Shown here: positions 56,224 to 63,925 of the stretch, in pieces
How positions within the stretch are numbered: the first letter of the stretch is position 1
How the letters are laid out: every line of letters starts with the position of its first letter
Source of the DNA: an uncultured Maribacter sp.
GTDB taxonomy: Bacteria; Bacteroidota; Bacteroidia; Flavobacteriales; Flavobacteriaceae
Assembly: GCF_947495965.1 (NCBI RefSeq)
Contig: NZ_CANMBB010000001.1
Coordinates: 833,728 to 897,727 of the forward strand
Length of the DNA: 64,000 nt
Direction: 5' to 3'
Translations under genes and position numbers: made by a program
The notes under the pieces: model-generated
The model's database searches: none
The model's input: the letters and a program-made list of their open reading frames with translations, nothing else
Told to the model about the DNA's origin: nothing

Positions 56224-56532
56224 TTATATACCAGCTAAAACCTTAGTAATATCTTTCTCTGTTAGTTGGTCTAGACCTAAATCATGTAATAAGGTTAATA
56301 TCTTAAGATATTTAACACGCTTTTTTGCGGCTTCATTTTTAGCGTTTATTTCTTTTACTTTTTTATTGGTAAATAAGCTTTTTAGGTAGTCCTTTTCGCT
56401 ATCTCCTTCTTCATCTCTTGCATTAAATTTATCTATTATAGTACTAAGTATAATAATGGTTTCTTCCACAGATAAATCGCCAGTACTAAGTTGCTGGCGT
56501 ACTTCTTTAATTTGGTTAATTAAATCTTGCAT
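56224..56532 (-). CDS. Helical protein of unknown function, 102 residues
   Basis: The sequence is mostly helical and charged, beginning MQDLINQIKEVRQQLSTGDL and ending LTEKDITKVLAGI. It has no signal peptide, membrane span or metal motif, so it is probably cytoplasmic. It lies 9 bases downstream of the four-span membrane gene on the same strand and would be co-transcribed with it and the small lipoprotein gene. No family is recognised. Confidence 0.6.
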   Translation of the reverse strand: MQDLINQIKEVRQQLSTGDLSVEETIIILSTIIDKFNARDEEGDSEKDYLKSLFTNKKVKEINAKNEAAKKRVKYLKILTLLHDLGLDQLTEKDITKVLAGI

Positions 56533-56541
56533 AGTAGGGTT

Positions 56542-57042
56542 TTAATTTTCAGATATGGTTTTGGCTTTTAATATATGTAGAATCTCTTGTGTTTCATGCT
56601 GAAACTCTTCTTTAAGTTGTACCTGACATTTACGCCATTTAAATATATTCTTAATAAGCATTGTTAATACTATAAATAGAATACAAGATCCAATAGCAAA
56701 TACATGTAATAAAACATTATCAATTTTCATATCAGGTCTAAAAACCCAAATAATTTGAATCGTATAACAATAAATCGGTATAAGATAAGAAGAAGAATAT
56801 GGTTTTAAATGAAAGCCAATAATCATTATTAAAGGCACTAAAGATTGCATAAAAACCCAAATGAAGGTATGATAATCAGAAAAACCATATGTATTATCAC
56901 CTTCAATTTCAAGAAAAAGTAAAACCTTATCTAGATAAAGAAGTAACCCAGATAAGGCAATAAATAAAGACCCTATTACTCTATTAGTCACCTCCTTGGT
57001 CCCCAGCTCTTTCCATCGTTCTCCTGTCAATACTCTGCTCAT
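56542..57042 (-). CDS. Four-span membrane protein, unknown
   Basis: The 166-residue protein has about four membrane spans (near 24-42, 60-80, 85-105 and 112-132) and a basic helical C-terminal tail. The soluble N-terminus is MSRVLTGERWKELGTKEVTNR. No family is recognised. Its first 19 codons overlap the 3' end of the small lipoprotein gene in another frame, so translation is likely coupled. Confidence 0.65.
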   Translation of the reverse strand: MSRVLTGERWKELGTKEVTNRVIGSLFIALSGLLLYLDKVLLFLEIEGDNTYGFSDYHTFIWVFMQSLVPLIMIIGFHLKPYSSSYLIPIYCYTIQIIWVFRPDMKIDNVLLHVFAIGSCILFIVLTMLIKNIFKWRKCQVQLKEEFQHETQEILHILKAKTISEN

Positions 57043-57142
57043 ACAATGTTTCCGTTTCTGCGGTATCTGTATTGGTACAAGAACTTACAAAACCTACTAA
57101 AAATACTACCGCGATTACTGCTAAAAAAATTTTTGTTTTCAT
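56984..57142 (-). CDS. Small lipoprotein, 52 residues
   Basis: ATG at 57142 gives MKTKIFLAVIAVVFLVGFVSS followed by a cysteine (residue 22) in a lipobox-like context, then a short polar tail, TNTDTAETETLYEQSIDRR. This looks like a lipoprotein with a mature part of 31 residues. Its last 59 bases encode the start of the four-span protein in another frame. No function is recognised. It is first in a three-gene minus-strand unit. Confidence 0.6.
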   Translation of the reverse strand: MKTKIFLAVIAVVFLVGFVSSCTNTDTAETETLYEQSIDRRTMERAGDQGGD

Positions 57143-57380
57143 AATAACATGCTTTTAAATTATTTATGCATGTAAATTACAAAACCCCTTCAAAACTAAG
57201 AAATTAGCAGGTTATAATTTGTAGGATTTTCCCTCACATTTATGCTGTCTACCTGTTTAAGCCCTGATTAGATAAAAAAAAGATAAGTTCTCCATTATAA
57301 ACGATAAAAAACTAGAAATTATGACAGTCTTATATATTAAGGAAATGCAGTTCACCGAAGAAAGAATACCACTCGTATTT

Positions 57381-57411
57381 TTCACAACATTATAGGGCTA
57401 CTTCACAACAT
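57381..57411 (+). promoter_or_regulatory. Tandem TTCACAACAT site upstream of RNA copy 2
   Basis: The same pair as in copy 1, 21 bases apart and unchanged, while neighbouring bases differ. The unchanged spacing supports a real protein site. Confidence 0.65.
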
Positions 57412-57414
57412 AAA

Positions 57415-57447
57415 TTGTTCTAAATCTTATCTCTCATAGTATCTTTG
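57415..57447 (+). promoter_or_regulatory. Consensus promoter of small RNA copy 2
   Basis: TTG and TATCTTTG are 22 bases apart, as in copy 1. Two substitutions lie in the spacer and none in the boxes. Confidence 0.8.
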
Positions 57448-57452
57448 AAGTG

Positions 57453-57667
57453 TAATTAAGAAATAGTATTTTCCCGATAGTTGTCGGGACCAAATAAACA
57501 CCAGAACTTAACCCAAAATGTTAACGTGTCTTTTCCCCAAAATTAGATACCTAACCTAAAAAAATAGTACCGAAGTAAATATGCTCGATTATCGAGTAAA
57601 ATCGGACCCAAATTTTACAGAATACCTACTTACTAAAAAACTGGCCCTTTCCCAAAAGGGCTTTTTT
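57453..57667 (+). ncRNA. Predicted small RNA, copy 2 (about 215 nt), family unknown
   Basis: This is the second RNA of the pair, sharing the hairpins, the 60-nt identical core and the 13-codon ORF (57518-57559). Substitutions relative to copy 1 fall in the first hairpin's loop, in the internal loop around the second hairpin and in the 5' end. That is the pattern expected if the folded structure matters. The transcript would end 286 bases before the end of the convergent DUF3078 gene. Confidence 0.7.
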
Positions 57668-57706
57668 ATTTATAAAAACTAAACCTTACAACCATACTTT
57701 AACAGC

Positions 57707-57740
57707 TTTTACAACAAAAAATAATTGTTTTACAACAAAA
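57707..57740. promoter_or_regulatory. TTTTACAACAAAA direct repeat, 21-base period
   Basis: TTTTACAACAAAA occurs exactly at 57707-57719 and 57728-57740, 21 bases apart. The core ACAACA and the spacing match the sites upstream of the two RNA promoters. No clear promoter follows on either strand, so this may be a third, isolated binding site. Confidence 0.5.
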
Positions 57741-57901
57741 CTTTCTGAAGCATAAATATGCTTATTAGATTGTTTGGGTATTTATAAAGAAGCGTCCTAA
57801 ATAACAGCTTTACTTTTTTGATACTTAAGTTTAGCCTATTACTATAAACACTGTTATATTATTAAATGACTGTGTATAAAGCAAAGTCCTACTTAACAAA
57901 A

Positions 57902-57926
57902 AAAGCCCTCTTAAAAAGAGGGCTTT
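57902..57926 (-). terminator. Terminator of the DUF3078 gene
   Basis: AAAGCCCTCTT and AAGAGGGCTTT form an 11-bp stem with a three-base loop. A long T run follows on the minus strand. Confidence 0.9.
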
Positions 57927-57952
57927 CTATATATTATATAATACCGTATGTC

Positions 57953-58888
57953 TTAGAAAGCGTAGTTAAGACCAAATAACCAATACGATTGTGTTTTATT
58001 ATCAATAGAATCAAAAGTTGGTTGAGGATCCGTAGCTGCAACTTTACTAACAGCATTGTTTAAAGCCTCTTGTTTATTACCTCTTAAACCAAACTCAAAC
58101 CCTAAACCTATACCTTTCCATAAAGTATATCCAAAAGAGTTAATCCATGTCCAGTTAGATAGGTCACCACTCTTATAACTTTGAAATGTAGAAAAGTTAG
58201 TTTTAAAGTTTACTGCTCCTAATTGTCTTGTATAGTCTACTACAATTTTAGCTCCTAAAGAAGAATCAAAAACAGCATCGTTATCTGCAAACACAAAGTT
58301 ATAGTTTAATGGGTGTATAACCACTACCATATTTTCTATTGGTGTCCAAGTAGCACCAACACCTACATCTAAATAACCAGGATCATTAAAATTATTTAAA
58401 ATTGTAGTTCTATATTCTCCTAAAGCAGAAATTGCAAATTTATCGCTTAATTTACGACCATATAAAGAAGAAATTGTAAAAACATCTGTTGCCTCTTTAA
58501 AGCCATCTTGTTGATTTTCTGGTAAATTTTGATCATCTAACTTTACCCATCCAAGGTTGATATTTCCGTTATTTCTCCAGAAGAATTTTTCACGATCTAA
58601 GTTTGCAAATCCATTAACAGTAACTCCTATATTTCCAGAAGAGTTATCTGGTAAAGCTTGCGAATACCAGTTACTAAATCCAGATAAATTAGCTCCTATA
58701 GTTCCAAAAGCTCCTTTTTTCCATCCTGGAAAAGCGTCTATTTTCCCTTGTAAAGCATCTACTCTACCTTGGATAGCTGCAACTGAATCTTTCTTTAAAG
58801 CTTGTTCTGCCTTTAACTCATCAATCGTTTGGGCATAACTTGCAGATAATGCAAATACTGCTACCAAAGTAAAAACTAGTTTTTTCAT
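57953..58888 (-). CDS. DUF3078 outer-membrane protein
   Basis: The 311-residue protein has a signal peptide (cleavage after SASYAQ). A short coiled region (about 22-50) leads into a beta-rich part with GTIGANLSGFSNWYSQ, NLGWVKLDDQNLPENQ and YWLFGLNYAF at the C-terminus, ending in phenylalanine as outer-membrane barrels do. DUF3078 proteins are predicted outer-membrane beta proteins of unknown role in Bacteroidetes. A promoter box is seen on the minus strand upstream and a terminator downstream, so it is a one-gene unit. Confidence 0.88.
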   Translation of the reverse strand: MKKLVFTLVAVFALSASYAQTIDELKAEQALKKDSVAAIQGRVDALQGKIDAFPGWKKGAFGTIGANLSGFSNWYSQALPDNSSGNIGVTVNGFANLDREKFFWRNNGNINLGWVKLDDQNLPENQQDGFKEATDVFTISSLYGRKLSDKFAISALGEYRTTILNNFNDPGYLDVGVGATWTPIENMVVVIHPLNYNFVFADNDAVFDSSLGAKIVVDYTRQLGAVNFKTNFSTFQSYKSGDLSNWTWINSFGYTLWKGIGLGFEFGLRGNKQEALNNAVSKVAATDPQPTFDSIDNKTQSYWLFGLNYAF

Positions 58889-58924
58889 AATTGTAATGTT
58901 TAGTGTTTTTTTAATTTAGAAACG

Positions 58925-58932
58925 CAAAAGTA
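58925..58932 (-). promoter_or_regulatory. Predicted -7 element of the DUF3078 gene
   Basis: On the minus strand TACTTTTG fits TAnnTTTG, about 37 bases before the ATG. No TTG is at -33. It lies between the DUF2480 stop and the DUF3078 start, so it separates DUF3078 from the upstream suf run. Confidence 0.5.
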
Positions 58933-58958
58933 ATAAATGTCACTTATTTTATAATAAA

Positions 58959-59462
58959 TTATTTCTTCTTAAAAAGAGGAACCGAAGAACATGCTTCTCC
59001 ATACATAACATTTTTAGCAACTTTTTGTAGTTTTAAAGTTGCCCATAAATAAGCATTTGTAGGCACAGGTTTATTACTGCACCCCTTTATAATAACAGGC
59101 GCGTCTTTATACTTAGACACATCTAAATTAGAGATAATAGTTTTATATAAAACTGTATCTAACTCACTTAAGCTCCCATTAAAAACCATTTTAACATATG
59201 GCTCTAATTTTGTTGCAATTAACATATGGGCCCAACCTGGTATTATTGCATCTGTACTACAAGTAAGAGCTACATAAGTATCTTTATATTGCTCCCAATT
59301 ATAGGCGTCTAAACTTGCTCTAAACTCTTTTTCTTTAAGGATTAAGCCTTCATAAAGCCACATACTTATATCTAACTCTTCCCTTTTACCTTCAGGATAA
59401 TACTCCTCTAGGTCTAGTGTCATTAGTTTACTTTGTGCAACTCTATTTACTATTTCATCCAT
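58959..59462 (-). CDS. DUF2480 family protein
   Basis: The 167-residue protein begins MDEIVNRVAQSKLMTLDLEEYYPEG, as DUF2480 proteins do. It contains KEKEFRASLDAYNWEQYKDTYVAL and ends with VIIKGCSNKPVPTNAYLWATLKL. The family is found in Bacteroidetes, often next to suf genes, so a role near Fe-S assembly is plausible but unproven. No signal peptide is seen. It is last in the minus-strand suf run, after a decayed gene. Confidence 0.9.
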   Translation of the reverse strand: MDEIVNRVAQSKLMTLDLEEYYPEGKREELDISMWLYEGLILKEKEFRASLDAYNWEQYKDTYVALTCSTDAIIPGWAHMLIATKLEPYVKMVFNGSLSELDTVLYKTIISNLDVSKYKDAPVIIKGCSNKPVPTNAYLWATLKLQKVAKNVMYGEACSSVPLFKKK

Positions 59463-59494
59463 CGTTTCAGTTATCAGTTATCTTATTTAAGAAG

Positions 59495-59715
59495 TCAGAT
59501 ATTATTTTTTTCCAAGTGCTTAATTAATCCAAATATTGTTTTAGAAATCTCATCACAAATACCAAAAATAACTTTTAATTCAGCTTCTGAAATATATAAA
59601 ATATCTAAAACTAAGTATAGCTGAGATTTTGTGTAATGGCATAAACTTCTTTATTTAATACCCTAGCTTTTTGCCAAGAAATAATTTGTTCAAAACCCTT
59701 ACTCGTTCTTTTAAC
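59495..59715 (-). pseudogene. Remnant of a four-helix-bundle (23S rRNA IVP-type) gene
   Basis: Two parts of a known small protein are readable on the minus strand. The first (59715 to 59611) reads VKRTSKGFEQIISWQKARVL, then NKEVYAITQNLS, then a stop. The second, in another frame (about 59611 to 59495), reads LDILYISEAELKVIFGICDE then ISKTIFGLIKHLEKNNI and a stop. Intact members are about 120 residues; here about 45 central residues are missing, the frame is shifted and no ATG remains. Such genes are mobile or intervening-sequence-linked. It interrupts the suf operon between DUF2480 and sufT. Confidence 0.75.
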
Positions 59716-59736
59716 TTATTTCTTAGAACTGATTTG

Positions 59737-60069
59737 TTAAAGAAGCCCTATTTCTAGTTTTGCTTCTTCGCTCATTAAATCCTGAGTCCAAGGTGGGTCA
59801 AAAGTAATTTCTACGATAGCTCCTTTAACCTCGTCTATAGATTTTACTTTTTCTTCTATTTCTACAGGTAAAGATTCTGCCACAGGGCAATTAGGAGATG
59901 TTAAGGTCATAAGTATTTTTACCTCATTATCTTCATTTACAAATACATCATAAATTAACCCTAATTCATAAATGTCTACAGGAATTTCTGGATCATAAAT
60001 AGTTTTTAATACATTAACTATTTTTTCTCCTAAATCCTTTGTTTCTATATTATCTGCTGTTTCACTCAT
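59737..60069 (-). CDS. sufT: SUF-associated DUF59/MIP18-family Fe-S assembly protein
   Basis: The 110-residue cytoplasmic protein has the DUF59 motif KTIYDPEIPVDIYELGLIYD (about 18) and the cysteine-bearing LMTLTSPNCPVAESLPVE (about 54). A C-terminal ITFDPPWTQDLMSEEAK, typical of SufT-like members, follows. The family helps mature Fe-S proteins. It starts 6 bases after the sufE stop, so it belongs to the suf operon. Confidence 0.92.
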   Translation of the reverse strand: MSETADNIETKDLGEKIVNVLKTIYDPEIPVDIYELGLIYDVFVNEDNEVKILMTLTSPNCPVAESLPVEIEEKVKSIDEVKGAIVEITFDPPWTQDLMSEEAKLEIGLL

Positions 60070-60075
60070 AGTATT

Positions 60076-60498
60076 CTATTTTAGTTGTGTTTGGTATGCT
60101 ACAGCATATAGTTTTATCTGCTTAATCATACTAACCAATCCATTTGCTCTGGTAGGAGACAAATGTTCTTTTAACCCAATTTCATCAATAAAATTAGTAT
60201 TTGCATCTATAATATCTTGTGGTTTTTGATTGCTAAATGCACGTATTAATATTGCTATTATTCCTTTGGTAATAATAGCATCACTATCTGCAGTGAAAAC
60301 CAATTTATCTTCTTGTAACTTAGCATGTACCCATACTTTACTTTGACAACCTTTAATAATATAATCTTGCGTCTTAAATTCTTCTTCAATTAAAGGTAAA
60401 GATTTTCCCAAGTCTATCATATATTCATAGCGCTGCATCCAATCTTCAAACATGGAAAACTCGTCTATAATTTCTTCTTGGATTTTATCTATTGTCAT
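60076..60498 (-). CDS. sufE: Cysteine desulfuration protein SufE
   Basis: The 140-residue protein accepts sulfur from SufS and passes it on for Fe-S cluster assembly. The sulfur-accepting cysteine is in YIIKGCQSKVWV (about 52), and DSDAIITKGIIAIL and HLSPTRANGLVSMI are family blocks. The suf gene order upstream and downstream agrees. A 77-base gap separates it from sufS. Confidence 0.95.
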   Translation of the reverse strand: MTIDKIQEEIIDEFSMFEDWMQRYEYMIDLGKSLPLIEEEFKTQDYIIKGCQSKVWVHAKLQEDKLVFTADSDAIITKGIIAILIRAFSNQKPQDIIDANTNFIDEIGLKEHLSPTRANGLVSMIKQIKLYAVAYQTQLK

Positions 60499-60575
60499 AC
60501 CTACTATTTTTTACAAAAGTACGATAGGAATCCTTGGAATTCAAAAGTTTAGGAAAATGATAACTATTACTTCTT

Positions 60576-61787
60576 TTACAATAGCATATTACGAGCTCTT
60601 TCTACACCTTCTACTAGTAAATTTATCTCTTCTCTGGTATTATAAAAACTAAAACTTGCTCGTACTGTTCCCGGTATTTTATAAAAGTCCATAATAGGTT
60701 GCGCGCAATGATGTCCTGTACGTACAGCTATTCCTAATTTATCTAGAATAGAACCAATATCATACGGATGTAAACCTTCTATATTAAAAGAAATTACTGC
60801 CGTTTTATTTGTTGCTGTTCCGTAGATTTTTAGTCCGTCTATAGTTAAAAGCTTCTCCGTTGCATATTCCAGAAGTTCTTCTTCGTATGTAGCAATATCA
60901 TTAAAGCCTATAGTATTCATATAGTCTAATGCTGCTGCAAATGCAATACCGCCACAAATATTTGGCGTACCTGCCTCAAACTTATGTGGTAAATCTGCAT
61001 AGGTAGTTTTTTCAAAAGTAACTTCGGCAATCATTTCTCCTCCTCCTTGGTATGGTGGTAATTTTTTTAACCACTCCTCTTTACCATAAAGCATACCTGC
61101 TCCTGTTGGTCCACAAACCTTATGCGCAGAAACCGTATAAAAATCAACATCTAATGCCTGCATATCTGCTTTTATATGTGGTGCTGCTTGTGCACCATCT
61201 ATTAAAACAGCTGCGCCTACTTTATGCGCTTCTTGTATTATTGTCTCAACAGGGTTTACTGTCCCTAATGCATTAGATACATGGTTACAAAAAACTAATT
61301 TTGTTTTGTTTGTTAGTAATTCCTTATAGGTTTCCATTACCAACTCGCCCTCCAAATTCATTGGAATAACTTTAAGAATTGCTCCTGTGCGTTCACAAAG
61401 CATTTGCCATGGAACAATATTAGAATGATGTTCTAAAGCAGATACAACAATCTCATCTCCAACAGATAAAAAAGCGCCAAACCCATTTGCCACCATATTA
61501 ATACTGTGCGTAGTTCCTGAAGTAAAAATTACCTCGTGCGACTTAGCAATATTAAAGTGTTTTTGAATAGTAACGCGAGCTTGCTCATACTTATCTGTAG
61601 CTTCTTGCGATAAGGCATGTACACCTCTATGAATATTGGCGTTATAATTCTGGTAATAATCTACAATAACATCTATAACCTGTTGTGGTGTTTGGGATGT
61701 TGCTGCATTATCAAAATACACCAATGGTTTTCCATTTACTTCTCTATGAAGTATTGGAAAGTCTTTGCGAATTGCGGTTATATTCAT
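60576..61787 (-). CDS. sufS: Cysteine desulfurase SufS
   Basis: The 403-residue PLP enzyme takes sulfur from cysteine for Fe-S assembly. The PLP lysine is in YTVSAHKVCGPTGAGMLYG (about 226), the substrate cysteine in AVRTGHHCAQPIM (about 364), and the N-terminal VYFDNAATSQTP is standard. The C-terminal RASFSFYNTREEI is typical. It follows sufD by 9 bases in one operon. Confidence 0.97.
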   Translation of the reverse strand: MNITAIRKDFPILHREVNGKPLVYFDNAATSQTPQQVIDVIVDYYQNYNANIHRGVHALSQEATDKYEQARVTIQKHFNIAKSHEVIFTSGTTHSINMVANGFGAFLSVGDEIVVSALEHHSNIVPWQMLCERTGAILKVIPMNLEGELVMETYKELLTNKTKLVFCNHVSNALGTVNPVETIIQEAHKVGAAVLIDGAQAAPHIKADMQALDVDFYTVSAHKVCGPTGAGMLYGKEEWLKKLPPYQGGGEMIAEVTFEKTTYADLPHKFEAGTPNICGGIAFAAALDYMNTIGFNDIATYEEELLEYATEKLLTIDGLKIYGTATNKTAVISFNIEGLHPYDIGSILDKLGIAVRTGHHCAQPIMDFYKIPGTVRASFSFYNTREEINLLVEGVERARNMLL

Positions 61788-61796
61788 ATTATTACA

Positions 61797-63113
61797 CTAC
61801 AAATCAAAACCTAAACTAACTCCTAACTTCTCAGCAATTAACTTATTAATTCTTGATTTAAGCTCTGGAATACGTACACTTTCTAATACATTGTTCGCAA
61901 AGGCATACATTAACAAAGCTCTAGCTTCTTTTAAAGGAATACCTCTAGATTGTAAGTAGAATAATGCATCTTCATCTAACTGGCCAATGGTACAACCGTG
62001 AGAACATTTAACATCATCTGCAAAAATTTCTAACTGTGGTTTTGTATTTATGGTAGCTTTATCGCTTATAAGAATATTGTTGTTTTGCTGAAAAGCATTC
62101 GTCTTTTGGGCAATTTTATCTACAATAATTTTACCATTAAATACCCCCGTAGAGCTTTCTCCGTAAATACCTTTATAATCTTGATGACTTTCACAATTAG
62201 GCTCTATATGATGCACTAAAGTATGATGGTCTACATGCTGCTTTTCTCCTAAAATGGTAACCCCTTTCATAATAGAGTCTATATACTCTCCATTCTGATA
62301 AAAGTTAAGGTTATTACGAGTTAATTTACCTCCAAAAGAAAAGGTATGCAACTTAACAACACTTTTATTTTTTTGATCTATGTACGTGTTATCTATTAAA
62401 GATGCTCCAGCTGTATCATTTTGAAGCTTGTAAATATCTACAATTGCATTGTCTGCAGCAAAGATTTCTGTTACAGCATTTGTAAGTACATTGTTGCTTG
62501 TTAAGCTTTGGTGCCTTTCTATAATCTGAACCTCAGCATTTTCCTCTACAATAATTAAATTTCTTGGTTGTAGCATTAAAGAAGCTTCATTTCCTGTTGC
62601 GAAATGTAAAATCTCAATAGGCTTCTTAGGCATCTTATTTTTAGGAATATAAATATATGCTCCTTCTCTACTAAATGCCGTATTTAATGTTGTTAAAGAC
62701 TCCTCTTTAGATGCAACTTTATTAAAATAAACATCTATAACTGGCTTATACATATCTTTTGTTAAAGCCGAACTCATTAAACAAATATCTACACCATCAT
62801 GCGTAGTTTCAGATAAATAGGAGCTGTAAATACCATCTACAAAAACAATTTTATAAGTATCTATCTCATGTAAAAAATATTGTTTTACATCATTATACTC
62901 TATAGTATTCTCTGTTTTAGGAAAAATACTAAAATCTATTTTACGTAAACTATTTAAAGAAGTATACTTCCAAGCTTCTTCCTTTTTTGTTGGGAAACCT
63001 TTGGTTTCAAAATTTTTAATAGCTTCCGTACGAATATCGTGAACAGGATTCTCCACATCTACATTATTCTCAAATGCCATAAAGGAAGAAACTAGCTTAT
63101 CTTTTAATTCCAT
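61797..63113 (-). CDS. sufD: Fe-S cluster assembly scaffold subunit SufD
   Basis: The 438-residue protein belongs to the SufBD beta-helix family, which forms the SufBC2D scaffold. NAFQQNNNILISDKATINTKP and CSHGCTIGQLDEDALFYLQSRGI (about 375-405) are typical SufD blocks. It follows sufC by 59 bases, with short TAGTATTAAG direct repeats in the gap. The scaffold partner SufB is not in the window and would lie upstream. Confidence 0.95.
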   Translation of the reverse strand: MELKDKLVSSFMAFENNVDVENPVHDIRTEAIKNFETKGFPTKKEEAWKYTSLNSLRKIDFSIFPKTENTIEYNDVKQYFLHEIDTYKIVFVDGIYSSYLSETTHDGVDICLMSSALTKDMYKPVIDVYFNKVASKEESLTTLNTAFSREGAYIYIPKNKMPKKPIEILHFATGNEASLMLQPRNLIIVEENAEVQIIERHQSLTSNNVLTNAVTEIFAADNAIVDIYKLQNDTAGASLIDNTYIDQKNKSVVKLHTFSFGGKLTRNNLNFYQNGEYIDSIMKGVTILGEKQHVDHHTLVHHIEPNCESHQDYKGIYGESSTGVFNGKIIVDKIAQKTNAFQQNNNILISDKATINTKPQLEIFADDVKCSHGCTIGQLDEDALFYLQSRGIPLKEARALLMYAFANNVLESVRIPELKSRINKLIAEKLGVSLGFDL

Positions 63114-63172
63114 TTTTTTCTAGTATTAAGTAATTAGTATTAAGCTCTGAGACTTATTACTTTGTACTCCTG

Positions 63173-63925
63173 TTAAACTGTAGCTTCATTTTTAAGCCAA
63201 TCATATCCTTTTTCTTCTAACTCTAGTGCTAGTTCTTTTCCTCCAGATTTTACTATTTTACCATTATGTAAAACATGTACAAAATCTGGCACTATATAAT
63301 CTAACAAACGTTGGTAGTGTGTAATTACTAATACCGCGTTGTCTTTACTCTTAAGCTTATTAACTCCGTTAGCAACAATACGTAAAGCATCTATATCTAA
63401 ACCAGAATCTGTTTCATCTAAAATAGCTAGTTTAGGTTCTAACATTGCCATCTGGAAAATTTCATTACGTTTTTTCTCTCCACCCGAAAAACCTTCATTT
63501 AAAGAACGAGATAAGAATTTACGGTCTATTTCTAAAAGTTCTGATTTTTCTCTAATTAACTTTAGCATGTCTTTCGCAGGCATTTCTTCTAATCCCTTTG
63601 CTTTTCTAGACTCGTTAATAGCCGTTTTCATAAAGTTAGTTACAGAAACTCCAGGAATTTCTACAGGATATTGAAAAGATAAAAACACCCCTTTATGAGC
63701 TCTTTCTTCTGGAGAAACTTCATCTAAATCCTCACCATCTAATTCTACAGAACCATCGGTAACTTCAAAATTCTCTTTTCCAGCGATTACAGATGCTAAG
63801 GTACTTTTTCCAGAACCATTAGGGCCCATTATTGCATGAACCTCCCCTGCTTTCATCTCCAAATTAATTCCTTTTAAAATCTCCTTATCCTCTACTTGTG
63901 CGTGTAGATTATTAATTTTTAACAT
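63173..63925 (-). CDS. sufC: Fe-S cluster assembly ATPase SufC
   Basis: The 250-residue ABC-type ATPase powers the SufBCD scaffold. It has Walker A GPNGSGKSTL (about 35), signature GFSGGEKKRNE (about 144), and Walker B LAILDETDSGLD (about 163). The Q-loop FLSFQYPVEIPGV is in place. It is cytoplasmic and peripheral. The 75 bases after it to the window edge hold no gene I can support; sufB is expected beyond. Confidence 0.97.
   Translation of the reverse strand: MLKINNLHAQVEDKEILKGINLEMKAGEVHAIMGPNGSGKSTLASVIAGKENFEVTDGSVELDGEDLDEVSPEERAHKGVFLSFQYPVEIPGVSVTNFMKTAINESRKAKGLEEMPAKDMLKLIREKSELLEIDRKFLSRSLNEGFSGGEKKRNEIFQMAMLEPKLAILDETDSGLDIDALRIVANGVNKLKSKDNAVLVITHYQRLLDYIVPDFVHVLHNGKIVKSGGKELALELEEKGYDWLKNEATV

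Larger units (their letters stand above)
57346..57667. repeat. Direct repeat, copy 2 (about 322 bp)
   Basis: This is the second copy of the block at 54913. It keeps the tandem TTCACAACAT site (57381-57390 and 57402-57411), the promoter (TTG 57415-57417, TATCTTTG 57440-57447), both hairpins (57472-57489 and 57584-57596) and the terminator (57644-57667). The region 57143-57345 before it holds no gene. Confidence 0.97.
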
